A stretch of DNA of 64,000 nucleotides from assembly GCF_030316845.1 (NCBI RefSeq), contig NZ_JASZYS010000014.1, forward strand, positions 1 to 64,000, in the 5' to 3' direction. Position 1 is the stretch's first letter; the number at the start of each line of letters is the position of its first letter. The stretch is from Variovorax davisae (GTDB lineage: Bacteria; Pseudomonadota; Gammaproteobacteria; Burkholderiales; Burkholderiaceae_C). The position numbers and the translations under genes are program-made. A model generated the notes under the pieces. It was not told where the DNA came from, did no database searches, and was given only the letters and a program-made list of their open reading frames with translations. Positions 33,753 through 41,950 of this stretch are shown in pieces.

Positions 33753-35101
33753 GTCCGGCTCCGCTGCGCCAGCCAGCGCTCCAGATGGTGGATGTCGACA
33801 CCGCCGGCGGCGAAGCCCGGGTCCTGCATGAGGGCCCGGTGCAGCGGCACGTTGGTGGCGATGCCCTCGACCTGCATCTCGTCCAGGGCCAGCCGCATGC
33901 GATCGAGCGCATCGGCGCGCGAGCTGCCGTGGACGATCAGCTTGGCGATCATCGAGTCGTAGTAGGGCGGCACGCGGTAGCCCACCCCGGCATGCGAGTC
34001 GACCCGCACGCCGAAGCCGCCCGGCATGTGCCAGCCCGTGATGCGCCCTGGCGAGGGCGCGAAGCTGTCCGGGTCCTCGGCGTTGATGCGGCATTCGATC
34101 GCGTGCCCCTGGCAGCCGATGTCGGCCTGGGTCAGCGCCAGCTGCTCTCCGCGCGCGGCGCGCAGTTGCTGCTGCACGATGTCGATGCCGGTTGTCATCT
34201 CGGTCACCGTGTGCTCGACCTGGAGCCGCGTGTTCATCTCGATGAAATAGAAGGCGCCCTTCTCGTACAGGAATTCGAAGGTGCCCACGCCGCTGTAGCC
34301 CAGCTGCCGGCAGGCGGCCGCGCAGCGCTCGCCCACCTCCGCCACCAGCGCCTCGTCGATGCCGGGCGCCGGTGCTTCCTCGACCACCTTCTGGTGGCGC
34401 CGCTGCAGCGAGCAGTCCCGGCTGCCGAGCCAGATCGCGTGGCCGTGGCTGTCGGCCAGCACCTGGATCTCCACATGCCGCGGATGCAGCAGGAACTTCT
34501 CGATGTAGACCTCGGCATTGCCGAAGGCGCGGCGCGCCTCCTCGCGGGTCAGGGCGATGGCCTCGAGCAGCGCGCCTTCCTCATTCACCACGCGCATGCC
34601 GCGCCCGCCGCCGCCGCCGGCGGCCTTCACGATCACCGGAAAGCCGACCTCGCGCGCCAAGGCCAGCACCTCGGCCGGCGCCGACGGCAGGCCTTCGTCG
34701 GGCCCGGGCACGCAGGGCACGCCGGCCCTGCGCATCGCGCGCTTGGCCGCCACCTTGTCGCCCATGGTGCGGATGCAGGCCGCGCTGGGACCGATGAAGA
34801 CCAGGCCCGCGTCCTCGACCCGCTGCGCGAAGCCCGCGTTCTCCGACAGGAAGCCATAGCCCGGATGAACCGCCTGCGCGCCGCTGACCTCGGCGGCGAA
34901 CAGCAGCGCCGACGGGTCGAGGTAGCTTTGCGACGGGCTCGCCGGGCCGATGCACAGCGCCTGGTCGGCCTGCCGCACGTAGACCGCGTCGCGATCGGCT
35001 TCCGAGTGGACCGCCACGGTCCTGAGGCCCAGCCCGCGGCAGGCGCGCTGGATGCGCAGGGCGATCTCGCCGCGGTTGGCGATGAGCACGGTGTCAAACA
35101 T
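33749..35101 (-). CDS. accC: Acetyl-CoA carboxylase-type biotin carboxylase AccC
   Basis: A 450-residue biotin carboxylase that uses ATP and bicarbonate to carboxylate biotin on the carrier. N-terminal domain (VLIANRGEIALRIQRACRGLG, HPGYGFLSENAGF), ATP-grasp with the glycine loop VKAAGGGGGRGMRVV, EKFLLHPRHVEIQVLADSHG, and the active-site FIEMNTRLQVEHTVTEM. Length is normal for AccC. It overlaps accB by eight bases. Because it is next to pxpBCA instead of a CoA carboxyltransferase, it is probably a second, specialised copy. Confidence 0.94.
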   Translation of the reverse strand: MFDTVLIANRGEIALRIQRACRGLGLRTVAVHSEADRDAVYVRQADQALCIGPASPSQSYLDPSALLFAAEVSGAQAVHPGYGFLSENAGFAQRVEDAGLVFIGPSAACIRTMGDKVAAKRAMRRAGVPCVPGPDEGLPSAPAEVLALAREVGFPVIVKAAGGGGGRGMRVVNEEGALLEAIALTREEARRAFGNAEVYIEKFLLHPRHVEIQVLADSHGHAIWLGSRDCSLQRRHQKVVEEAPAPGIDEALVAEVGERCAAACRQLGYSGVGTFEFLYEKGAFYFIEMNTRLQVEHTVTEMTTGIDIVQQQLRAARGEQLALTQADIGCQGHAIECRINAEDPDSFAPSPGRITGWHMPGGFGVRVDSHAGVGYRVPPYYDSMIAKLIVHGSSRADALDRMRLALDEMQVEGIATNVPLHRALMQDPGFAAGGVDIHHLERWLAQRSRT

Positions 35102-35531
35102 CGGGCTGCCCCCGCTGGATGCGAAAGAGCGGCTGGCCGCCTTCGACTTCCTCGCCCGAGGCCACCAGCACCGCCTCGACCACGCCGTCGGCGTCGGCGC
35201 GCACCTCGTTGAAGACCTTCATGGCCTCGATCACGCACAGGGTCTGGCCCGCCGCGATGCCCTGGCCGACCCGCACGTAGGCGGGCTCGCCGGGCGTCGG
35301 CTGCAGGTGGACCACGCCATAGAGCGGCGCCACGCAAAGGGTCGCGGCGTCGGTGGCCGCGGCCGCTGCCGCCGCCGGTTCGGCGACCGGCAGCGGGGAC
35401 GGCGCTCCGCCGTCGGCGGGCGCCGTCTTCTTCACCAGCCTCAGCGTGCTGCCGTTCTCGCTGAAGCTGAGTTCCGCGAGGTCCGACGCCGCGAGGGAAT
35501 CGATGAGTACCTTGATCTGTTCCTGATTCAT
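35094..35531 (-). CDS. accB: Biotin carboxyl carrier protein AccB
   Basis: A 145-residue carrier with N-terminal helix (KVLIDSLAASDLAELSFSENG), Ala/Pro linker (50-65) and a C-terminal biotinyl domain with the biotin lysine K105 in VIEAMKVFNEV. First gene of a six-gene operon whose promoter lies at 35604-35632 under an ATA-N9-TAT operator. The paralogue at 31594-31959 in the same operon lacks the lysine. Confidence 0.92.
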   Translation of the reverse strand: MNQEQIKVLIDSLAASDLAELSFSENGSTLRLVKKTAPADGGAPSPLPVAEPAAAAAAATDAATLCVAPLYGVVHLQPTPGEPAYVRVGQGIAAGQTLCVIEAMKVFNEVRADADGVVEAVLVASGEEVEGGQPLFRIQRGQPDV

Positions 35532-35603
35532 GCCCGGGTCCGCCGCCGAGGGCGGGCTCCTGAAGGACCGACGCACTCCACGAGCGCGTGACGGCTGGCA
35601 TGA

Positions 35604-35632
35604 AAGGTAACTGGCGCGAGCGCCGATGCCAA
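35604..35632 (-). promoter_or_regulatory. Promoter of the accB-accC-pxp operon
   Basis: Minus strand: TTGGCA (35632-35627), 17-base spacer, TACCTT (35609-35604); predicted start near 35597, 66 bases before the accB ATG. The end of the -10 box is 57 bases from the centre of the operator at 35654-35668, identical to the SDR promoter. Confidence 0.65.
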
Positions 35633-35653
35633 AGACGGTTTGGCTGTGGCGGG

Positions 35654-35668
35654 ATAAGGGCGGCTTAT
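35654..35668. promoter_or_regulatory. Nac/LysR-type operator upstream of accB
   Basis: ATAAG-GGCGG-CTTAT, ATA-N9-TAT palindrome centred at about -64. The adjoining AAGACGGTTT (35632-35641) begins 22 bases before it, as in the SDR copy. It lies between accB and the Nac-like LysR gene. Confidence 0.72.
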
Positions 35669-35690
35669 GACGCCGGCCGCGGGCCGGGGC

Positions 35691-36602
35691 TCAGCGGATG
35701 GCCACGCCGCCGTCGAGGTCGGTGACCAGCTCGAGCAGGATGTCCTTCACCGCCTGCGCCGGCTCCGACAGCGGGAGGTGGTCGGACTGGCAGAGCGCGA
35801 GCGGCGCTTCGATCACGGGATCGACGATCTGGAACTGCCAGGCGCCGCAGGCCGCCACCACCTCGCGGGCCATCGAGGCCGGCAGGATGGTGGCGCCCAG
35901 GCCGTCGGCGATCGCGGCGGTCAGGGTGAAGGCGGATTCGATCTCGGCCACGATCCGGGGCGCGATGCCCAGCCGCATGCAGGCGGCATCGACCATCTTG
36001 CGCACCACGTTGTAGGGGCGCGGCAGGAACAGCTCGATCTCGTTCAGGTCGGCCAGCCGCACCGGCTGCGCCGGCGCCGGCATCGACGCCGGCCCGACCA
36101 GGAACAGCGGCTCCTTGAGCAGCGGCAGGAACGTCAGGCCGTGGATGGCCTTGTCGCCGTACAGCACCGCCAGGTCCATGCGGCCGTTCATGATCAGCTC
36201 GCTCAAGGTGGTGCCGTAGTTCTCGTTGAGGTACAGCAGGATGCCGGGGTGCCGCGCCCGGACGGTGCGCAAGAGCGGCAGCGACAGCGCCGAGGCCGCC
36301 GTGCCCGGTGCCAGCCCGACCGACACCGGCCCCGACACGCCCTGCCCGGCCGCCTCCATGTCGACCGTCGCCTGCTCGCACTGGCGCAGGATGATCTGGG
36401 CATGCCGGTACAGCACCTTGCCGGCCTCGGTCGGCGTCACGCCGCGCCCGGTGCGCACCAGCAATTGCTGGCGGACTTCGCCTTCCAGCGTGGCCAGCTG
36501 CTGGCTCAGCGCCGGCTGGGCGATGAACAGATGCTCGGCGGCCTGGGTCAGGCTGCCGATGTCCACGATCTTGACGAAGTATTTGAGGCGGCGAAGGTTC
36601 AC
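35691..36602 (-). CDS. LysR-family regulator, Nac-like
   Basis: A 303-residue LysR protein close in sequence to the nitrogen assimilation control protein: NLRRLKYFVKIVDIGSLTQA, then HLFIAQPALSQQLATLEGEV, then LVRTGRGVTPTEAGKVLYRHA, then GLAPGTAASALSLPLLRTVRA. Residues 1-60 are the winged helix; about 90-300 the inducer domain. GTG 36602 gives the family N-terminus; an ATG at 36668 would add 22 foreign residues. It stands between accB and the aminotransferase operon, and ATA-N9-TAT sites lie in front of both and of the SDR operon. Probable activator of all three. The co-inducer is unknown. Confidence 0.9.
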   Translation of the reverse strand: MNLRRLKYFVKIVDIGSLTQAAEHLFIAQPALSQQLATLEGEVRQQLLVRTGRGVTPTEAGKVLYRHAQIILRQCEQATVDMEAAGQGVSGPVSVGLAPGTAASALSLPLLRTVRARHPGILLYLNENYGTTLSELIMNGRMDLAVLYGDKAIHGLTFLPLLKEPLFLVGPASMPAPAQPVRLADLNEIELFLPRPYNVVRKMVDAACMRLGIAPRIVAEIESAFTLTAAIADGLGATILPASMAREVVAACGAWQFQIVDPVIEAPLALCQSDHLPLSEPAQAVKDILLELVTDLDGGVAIR

Positions 36603-36666
36603 GACCGGAGCACAAGCAAAAGACAAGCCTAGCATCGGCCCTCCGGGATGCCTATCCGGGCCCACC

Positions 36667-36681
36667 ATAAGCTCTTCCTAT
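36667..36681. promoter_or_regulatory. Nac/LysR-type operator upstream of the aminotransferase operon
   Basis: ATAAG-CTCTT-CCTAT, ATA-N9-TAT with one arm mismatch. Read on the minus strand, AAGACG begins 22 bases from the site, as in the two other copies; orientation is reversed to match the plus-strand target. It is centred at about -64 of the promoter at 36702-36731. Confidence 0.68.
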
Positions 36682-36701
36682 ACGACCAGAGCGAACTCGT
36701 C

Positions 36702-36731
36702 TTGGCCTCGCGAGCGGGATTTGCGTACCGT
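36702..36731 (+). promoter_or_regulatory. Promoter of the aminotransferase-RraA-idnO-idnD operon
   Basis: TTGGCC (36702-36707), 18-base spacer, TACCGT (36726-36731); predicted start near 36738, 27 bases before the GTG start codon. The -10 end is 57 bases from the operator centre, as in the SDR and accB promoters. Confidence 0.65.
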
Positions 36732-36764
36732 TCGGTCCGTGCAATCCCTCAACCAGGAAGACAT

Positions 36765-37973
36765 GTGACCACCTCCCGAATTGCCGCCCGCGTGCGGCGG
36801 ATCAAGCCCTCGCCCAGCACCTCCGCCGCCGACCGTGCCAACGAATTGCGCCGCCAGGGCAAGTCGATCGTGAACCTCGTGGTCGGCGAACCCGACTTCG
36901 ACACGCCGGCTCACATCCGCCAGGCCGCCGCCGCCGCGATCGAGAACGGCGCCACGCGCTACACCCTGATGGCGGGCACGGTCGAGCTGCGCCAGGCGAT
37001 CGTCGCCAAGCTCGAGCGCGAGAACGGCCTGCACTATGCGATGGACGAGATCATCGCCACCAACGGCGCCAAGAGCGCCATCTACAACGCCCTGGCGGTC
37101 ACGCTGGAGCCGGGCGACGAGGTCATCGTGCCCGCCCCCTACTGGGTGTCCTACCCGGACATGGTGATCGCCTGCGAAGGCGTGCCGGTGACCGTGGCCT
37201 GCCCCGAATCCAGCGGCTTCAAGCTGCAGCCGGCGCAGCTCGAGGCGGCCATCACGCCGCGCACGCGCTGGCTGCTGATCAACTCGCCGAGCAACCCCAC
37301 CGGCGCCAGCTACACCGCCGACGAATACCGGGCCCTGGCCGAGGTGCTGGCGCGCCATCCCCAGGTGATGGTGATGACCGACGACATCTACGAGCACATC
37401 CGCTTCGATGGCCAGAAGACGCCCCACATCCTGGCGGTCGCGCCGGCCCTGCGCGAGCGCACGCTGGTCGTCAACGGCGTGTCGAAGACCTACGCGATGA
37501 CCGGCTGGCGCATCGGCTACGTGGCCGGGCCGGTGGACCTGGTGCGCGCGCTGGACACGCTGCTGTCGCAGTCGGCGGGCAACTGCTGCTCGGTCAGCCA
37601 GGCCGCGGCGGCGGCGGCAATGAACGGCGACCAGCGTTTCGTGACCGACAGCGTCGCCATCTACAAGCAACGCCGCGACCGCACGCTCGCGCTCGTCAAC
37701 GCCATCGAGGGCCTGAGCTGCGCGACGCCGCCGGGCGCCTTCTACCTCTACGTCAACTGCGCCGGCCTGATCGGCAAGACCACGCCCGCGGGCAAGACGC
37801 TGGCGGAAGACGGCGACGTGGTGATGTACCTGCTCGAGAGCCAGGGCGTGGCCGTGGTCGCGGGCACGGCCTATGGGCTCTCGCCCTACTTCCGCCTCTC
37901 CATCGCGACCTCGATCGAAACCCTCGAAGAAGGCTGCACCCGGATCGCCCGGGCCGTGGCCGAACTGCACTGA
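36765..37973 (+). CDS. Class I/II pyridoxal-phosphate aminotransferase (aspartate aminotransferase-like)
   Basis: A 402-residue fold-type I aminotransferase. PLP lysine K241 in NGVSKTYAMTGWRIGY, the NSPSNPTGA motif, TDDIYEHIRFDG and the C-terminal arginine region YFRLSIATS. GTG 36765 is used: AGGAAG stands five bases upstream and a longer frame would run through the promoter. First of a four-gene unit driven by the Nac-type promoter. It probably removes or adds the amino group of a compound imported by the nearby transporter; the substrate is unknown. Confidence 0.92.
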   Translation: MTTSRIAARVRRIKPSPSTSAADRANELRRQGKSIVNLVVGEPDFDTPAHIRQAAAAAIENGATRYTLMAGTVELRQAIVAKLERENGLHYAMDEIIATNGAKSAIYNALAVTLEPGDEVIVPAPYWVSYPDMVIACEGVPVTVACPESSGFKLQPAQLEAAITPRTRWLLINSPSNPTGASYTADEYRALAEVLARHPQVMVMTDDIYEHIRFDGQKTPHILAVAPALRERTLVVNGVSKTYAMTGWRIGYVAGPVDLVRALDTLLSQSAGNCCSVSQAAAAAAMNGDQRFVTDSVAIYKQRRDRTLALVNAIEGLSCATPPGAFYLYVNCAGLIGKTTPAGKTLAEDGDVVMYLLESQGVAVVAGTAYGLSPYFRLSIATSIETLEEGCTRIARAVAELH

Positions 37974-37983
37974 AGGACACCCC

Positions 37984-38655
37984 ATGGCATTCAAAGGCAT
38001 CCGCAAGAACCCTTCCGCGCCGCAGGTCGACGCCGCGATCCTCGCCGCGCTGCGCGACATCCCGGTCGCGGCGCTGAGCGACAACATGCACCGCAACATC
38101 GGCAGCGTCGGCCTCACGCCCTACCACCGGCCCGGCCCGGCCACCATGGCGGGCACGGCCGTGACCCTCAAGTCGCGCGGCGGCGACAACCTCACGCTGC
38201 TGCGTGCCTTCGAGTTCTGCCGCCCGGGCGACGTGATCGTGATCGATGCCGACGGCGACCTCTCGAATGCCGTGATCGGCGGCATCCTGTCCTTCTACGC
38301 CGCCACCATCGGCACCGCCGGCGTGGTGCTCGACGGCGCGATCCGCGACCTGGCGGAGATCCGGGCGCGCGACTTCCCGGTCTATGCGCGCGGTGTGAAC
38401 CACCGCGGCCCCTACAAGGACGGTCCGGGCGAGATCAACGTGCCGGTCACGGTCGGCGGCATGGTCGTGAACCCCGGCGACATCGTGGTCGGCGACCAGG
38501 ACGGCCTGATGGCCTTCGCACCGGCCGAGGCCGAGGCGTTGATCGCCAAGGCGCGCGCCCATCTCGAGGTCGAGGCCAACACCATGCGCGCCATGAAGGA
38601 AGGGCGCTGGGACCGCTCCTTCATCGATGCGCTCGAGGCGCGCTGCGCCAACTGA
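37984..38655 (+). CDS. RraA-family protein (HMG/CHA aldolase-like)
   Basis: A 223-residue protein of the RraA/dimethylmenaquinone methyltransferase-like family, in which members act as 4-hydroxy-4-methyl-2-oxoglutarate or 4-carboxy-4-hydroxy-2-oxoadipate aldolases. Family motifs: AALSDNMHRN, GTAVTLKSRGGDN, VIDADGDLSNAVIGGILSFYA and the catalytic R-D of VLDGAIRDLAEI. It sits between an aminotransferase and two sugar-acid dehydrogenases, so an aldol cleavage or 2-oxo acid decarboxylation step in one pathway is likely. Ten-base gap after the aminotransferase. Confidence 0.88.
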   Translation: MAFKGIRKNPSAPQVDAAILAALRDIPVAALSDNMHRNIGSVGLTPYHRPGPATMAGTAVTLKSRGGDNLTLLRAFEFCRPGDVIVIDADGDLSNAVIGGILSFYAATIGTAGVVLDGAIRDLAEIRARDFPVYARGVNHRGPYKDGPGEINVPVTVGGMVVNPGDIVVGDQDGLMAFAPAEAEALIAKARAHLEVEANTMRAMKEGRWDRSFIDALEARCAN

Positions 38656-38749
38656 GGCCAAGGGAAAGCACGCGCCGTCCGTGCGCGCCAAGTCGACCGA
38701 CAATGGGGCCGGCTCGGCCGTTCCTTCCCATGACTCCCCCGGACACCGC

Positions 38750-39526
38750 ATGATGAACAACGTACTCCAGTCCTTCGACCTCACGGGGCGCACCGCCCTC
38801 GTCACCGGCTCCAGCGCCGGCATCGGCTTTGCGCTGGCGCGCGGCCTGGCCGGCGCCGGCGCGCGCGTGATCCTGAACGCGCGCAATGCGGCCAAGCTCG
38901 AAGCCGCTGCCGACGTGCTGCGCGGCGAAGGCCTGCAGGTGCTGACGGCCGCCTTCGACGTCACCGCGGGCGAGGCGGTCACGGCCGCCATCGCGCGGAT
39001 CGAGGCCGAGGTCGGCGCCATCGACATCCTGGTCAACAACGCCGGCATGCAGCGACGCGCACCGCTCGACCAGTTCGCCGAAGCCGACTGGCACGAACTC
39101 ATGAAGACCAACGTCGACAGCGTCTTCCTCGTGGGCCAGGCCGTGGCGCGGCACATGATCGGGCGCCGGCGCGGCAAGATCGTCAACATCTGCTCGGTCC
39201 AGAGCGAGCTGGGCCGCCCCGGCATCGCGCCGTACACGGCCAGCAAGGGCGCGGTCAAGATGCTCACCAAGGGCATGGCGATCGACTGGGGCCAGCACGG
39301 CATCCAGGTCAACGGCCTGGGGCCGGGCTACTTCAAGACCGAGCTGACCGACGCGCTCGTCAAGAACGAGGAGTTCACCCAGTGGCTGGTGGGCCGCACC
39401 CCCTCGCGCCGCTGGGGCGATGTCGAGGACCTGGTCGGCGCCGCCGTCTTCCTGTCCAGCGACGCCTCCAACTTCGTCAACGGCCACATCCTCTACGTGG
39501 ATGGCGGCGTCACGGCAACCCTCTGA
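38750..39526 (+). CDS. idnO: SDR dehydrogenase, gluconate 5-dehydrogenase-like
   Basis: A 258-residue short-chain dehydrogenase with TGSSAGIG cofactor loop, NNAG, catalytic serine in NICSVQSE, YxxxK (YTASKGAV) and VDGGVTATL C-terminus. The opening FDLTGRTALVTGSSAGIG and the MQRRAPLDQF region resemble gluconate 5-dehydrogenase (IdnO), which reduces 5-ketogluconate. It is eight bases upstream of an IdnD-like gene, the usual partner. ATG 38750 is used; 38753 is also in frame. Confidence 0.8.
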   Translation: MMNNVLQSFDLTGRTALVTGSSAGIGFALARGLAGAGARVILNARNAAKLEAAADVLRGEGLQVLTAAFDVTAGEAVTAAIARIEAEVGAIDILVNNAGMQRRAPLDQFAEADWHELMKTNVDSVFLVGQAVARHMIGRRRGKIVNICSVQSELGRPGIAPYTASKGAVKMLTKGMAIDWGQHGIQVNGLGPGYFKTELTDALVKNEEFTQWLVGRTPSRRWGDVEDLVGAAVFLSSDASNFVNGHILYVDGGVTATL

Positions 39527-39533
39527 GGACACC

Positions 39534-40568
39534 ATGGAAGCGCTCGTCATCCACGCCCCCGGCGACCTGCGGGTCGAACAGTTCGACACCGCCCCGCTCG
39601 GGCCCGACCAGCTGCAGGTGCGGGTGCGCTGCGGCGGCATCTGCGGCTCCGACCTGCACTACTACCAGCACGGCGGCTTCGGCACCGTGCGCATCAAGGA
39701 GCCGATGGTGCTCGGCCACGAGGTGGCCGGGATGATCGAGGCGGTGGGCGCCGACGTGCGCGGCTACGCCGTCGGCGAGCGCGTCGCGATCAGCCCCAGC
39801 CGGCCCTGCGGCCTGTGCAGCTACTGCCAGCAGGGCCTGCAGAACCACTGCCTCGACATGCGCTACTACGGCAGCGCGATGCGCACCCCGCACGTGCAGG
39901 GCGCCTTCCGCCAGCAGATCGTGGTCGAGACCCACCAGGCCCACAAGCTGGCCGACTCGGTCAGCGACGGCGAGGGCTCGATGGCCGAGCCGCTGTCGGT
40001 GGCGCTGCACGCGGTGCGCCGCGCCGGATCGCTGCTGGGCAAGCGGGTGCTGGTGACGGGCTGCGGCCCGATCGGCGCGCTGGCGATCATCGCGGCGCGG
40101 CGCGCCGGCGCGGTCCACATCGTGGCCACCGACGTCGGCGCGCACACGCTGGGCAAGGCGCTCAAGGTGGGCGCCGACGAGGTGGTCAACGTCGCCGACG
40201 ACCCCGAAGGCCTGCAGCGCTTCACGGCCGACAAGGGCAGCTTCGACGTGCTGTTCGAGGCCAGCGGGAATGCGCGCGCGCTGGTCGGCGCCTTCGACGC
40301 ACTGCGCCCGCGCGCCGTGATCGTCCAGCTCGGCCTGGGCGGCGAGATGACGCTGCCGATCAACACCATCGTGGCCAAGGAATTCGACCTGCGCGGTGCC
40401 TTCCGCTTTCACGAGGAATTCGCGGTCGCGGTCGAACTGCTGAACAAGGGCCTGGTCGACGTCAAGCCGCTGATCTCGGCCACGCTGTCGTACCGCGATT
40501 CGGCCCGCGCCTTCGCGCTGGCGGCCGATCGCTCGCAGGCGATGAAGGTGATCCTGAACTTCGACTGA
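39534..40568 (+). CDS. idnD: L-idonate 5-dehydrogenase (zinc alcohol dehydrogenase family)
   Basis: A 344-residue medium-chain zinc dehydrogenase. Catalytic zinc ligands C37, H62 and E63 (GGICGSDLHYY; VLGHEVAG), structural zinc cysteines 92, 95, 98 and 106 (CGLCSYCxxGxxNHC), and Rossmann motif VTGCGPIGAL. Closely similar along its length to E. coli IdnD, including SPSRPCGLC, GSAMRTPHVQGAF and LRGAFRFHEEF. Converts L-idonate to 5-ketogluconate. Last gene of the Nac-promoter unit. Confidence 0.9.
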   Translation: MEALVIHAPGDLRVEQFDTAPLGPDQLQVRVRCGGICGSDLHYYQHGGFGTVRIKEPMVLGHEVAGMIEAVGADVRGYAVGERVAISPSRPCGLCSYCQQGLQNHCLDMRYYGSAMRTPHVQGAFRQQIVVETHQAHKLADSVSDGEGSMAEPLSVALHAVRRAGSLLGKRVLVTGCGPIGALAIIAARRAGAVHIVATDVGAHTLGKALKVGADEVVNVADDPEGLQRFTADKGSFDVLFEASGNARALVGAFDALRPRAVIVQLGLGGEMTLPINTIVAKEFDLRGAFRFHEEFAVAVELLNKGLVDVKPLISATLSYRDSARAFALAADRSQAMKVILNFD

Positions 40569-40576
40569 CATCCATC

Positions 40577-40900
40577 ATGACCAGAACGTGGCTGCTCCCC
40601 ATCGCCTGTGCGTTCGCCGGCGCGGCCGCGGCCGCCGAAACCTGCGAGACCCTGCGCGCGCAGATCGAAGCCAAGATCGCCGCCGCCGGCGTGACGCGAT
40701 TCACCGTCACCACGGTCGATGCCGGTGCGGTGGCGGCCGGCCAGGTGGTGGGCAGTTGCGAGCTCGGCAGCAAGAAGATCGTCTACCAGCGCGAACCGGG
40801 CACCGGGGCCGGGGCAGCCCCGGCGCGACCGCGCGGCGAGCCGATCCTCACCGAGTGCAAGGACGGCACGGTCTCGGTCGGCGGCGATTGCCCCCGCTAG
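40577..40900 (+). CDS. DUF1161 family exported protein
   Basis: A 107-residue periplasmic protein with signal peptide to about residue 21 (LPIACAFAGAAAA) and the DUF1161 layout: CETLRAQIEAKIAAAGVTRFTVTTV, then GQVVGSCELGSKKIVYQRE, with cysteines likely paired, and a C-terminal CKDGTVSVGGDCPR tail. E. coli YnfD is a relative; function is unknown. It begins eight bases after idnD but probably is a separate function; the orientation is convergent with the DUF4124 gene. Confidence 0.8.
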   Translation: MTRTWLLPIACAFAGAAAAAETCETLRAQIEAKIAAAGVTRFTVTTVDAGAVAAGQVVGSCELGSKKIVYQREPGTGAGAAPARPRGEPILTECKDGTVSVGGDCPR

Positions 40901-40903
40901 GAC

Positions 40904-41467
40904 TCAGCGGCAGACCGTCGTCGTCCCGATCGGCTGGCAGGTCTTGCCGTCGATGCTCCGGTAGCGCTCCAGCTGGCCCGAGCGGTTGTAGCGGTTGCCC
41001 TGGCGGTCGTCGCAGCCGCCCGCGTCGCAGCTGCGGATCCGCGGCCGCATGTCGCGCGGAGGCACGGGCCGGCCATAGGCGCCCGGGTAGCCGGGATAGG
41101 AATAGCCGTCGTCGACAAGCATCGGGTCGCTGCCACGGTCGCTCCAGCGCCCATCGCCGGTCGGCTGGTTGCTGTTCGCGCCGCTGCTGCCGCGCGAGTC
41201 GATCACGACCGGGCCGGAAGGCGCCGGCGGCGCACGCACCGGGGACGCCGGCGGCTCGCGCGGCACGGCCCCTGGCCGGTCGCCGCCGTCGGCGGCGGGT
41301 GGCGCCGCTTCGGGGAGCGTGACCCGCCCCACCGCGCGGGCGCCCGCCGGGCAGGCGCCATCGGTGTAGCTGACGTTGCCGGCCGCGTCGGCGCAACGCA
41401 CCACCTCGGCGCCGGCAACCGGGCCGAGCAGCAGGAGCAGCGAGAAGATGAGGGACATCCGGCGCAT
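40904..41467 (-). CDS. DUF4124 domain exported protein
   Basis: A 187-residue exported protein. Signal peptide (LIFSLLLLLGPVAGA), then a DUF4124 domain at about 20-45 (EVVRCADAAGNVSYTDGACPAGA), a Pro/Ala-rich linker to about 90, and a C-terminal Tyr/Arg/Cys-rich part (GGCDDRQGNRYNRSGQLERY; DGKTCQPIG). Common in Burkholderiales; function unknown. Stop is three bases from the stop of the convergent DUF1161 gene. Confidence 0.82.
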   Translation of the reverse strand: MRRMSLIFSLLLLLGPVAGAEVVRCADAAGNVSYTDGACPAGARAVGRVTLPEAAPPAADGGDRPGAVPREPPASPVRAPPAPSGPVVIDSRGSSGANSNQPTGDGRWSDRGSDPMLVDDGYSYPGYPGAYGRPVPPRDMRPRIRSCDAGGCDDRQGNRYNRSGQLERYRSIDGKTCQPIGTTTVCR

Positions 41468-41618
41468 GGCGCATCCATTGTGCCGGGGTCCTCAAGACTC
41501 CGAGAAGGATTTCAGCTCGACGGGCAGAATCCCCAGGGCGAGACGGTCCGTTTCCCGCCCCGATCGGCCAGTTAACATGCCCGACCGAGCCACCCCATCA
41601 CGAGAGAGCAGCAGCGCC

Positions 41619-41870
41619 ATGGCGAACGAATCCAACCGACAAGCCGAACTGAAGAAGATGGTGCTGTGCACGTCATGCGCCGGCATCCAGCGCAACTGGC
41701 GGCGCGCGCCCGGGCATGCCGAACTGGTGCAGCAGTCGAGCCGCAAGGAAGAGCGCGACGGCCACACGGTCAACGTCACCAGCTACCGCTGCGACGCCTG
41801 CGGCACGCGCTGGGAATACGAGAACGACAAGACCAACCAGCAGGCCGGCTGGTCGGTGATCGGGCAGTAG
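41619..41870 (+). CDS. Small zinc-ribbon protein
   Basis: An 83-residue protein with two CxxC knuckles, CTSC (17-20) and CDAC (about 58-61), the second followed by GTRWEYEND. This is the form of a treble-clef or rubredoxin-like zinc ribbon. Basic N-terminal helix (NRQAELKKM). No transcription-factor family is recognised. ATG 41619 fits; a longer frame upstream contains the promoter and is not used. Confidence 0.72.
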   Translation: MANESNRQAELKKMVLCTSCAGIQRNWRRAPGHAELVQQSSRKEERDGHTVNVTSYRCDACGTRWEYENDKTNQQAGWSVIGQ

Positions 41871-41950
41871 CGCGGCGCCTGCGATTCGAGGGGCCGCGCT
41901 GATCGCCGCCGTGGCCCCGCTGATGGCCGCCATCGCCGGGTCGCTGCCGT

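Noticed and set aside
35094..35101. Frameshift between accB and accC
   Set aside because: The eight-base overlap is an ordinary coupled start; both proteins have complete family ends.
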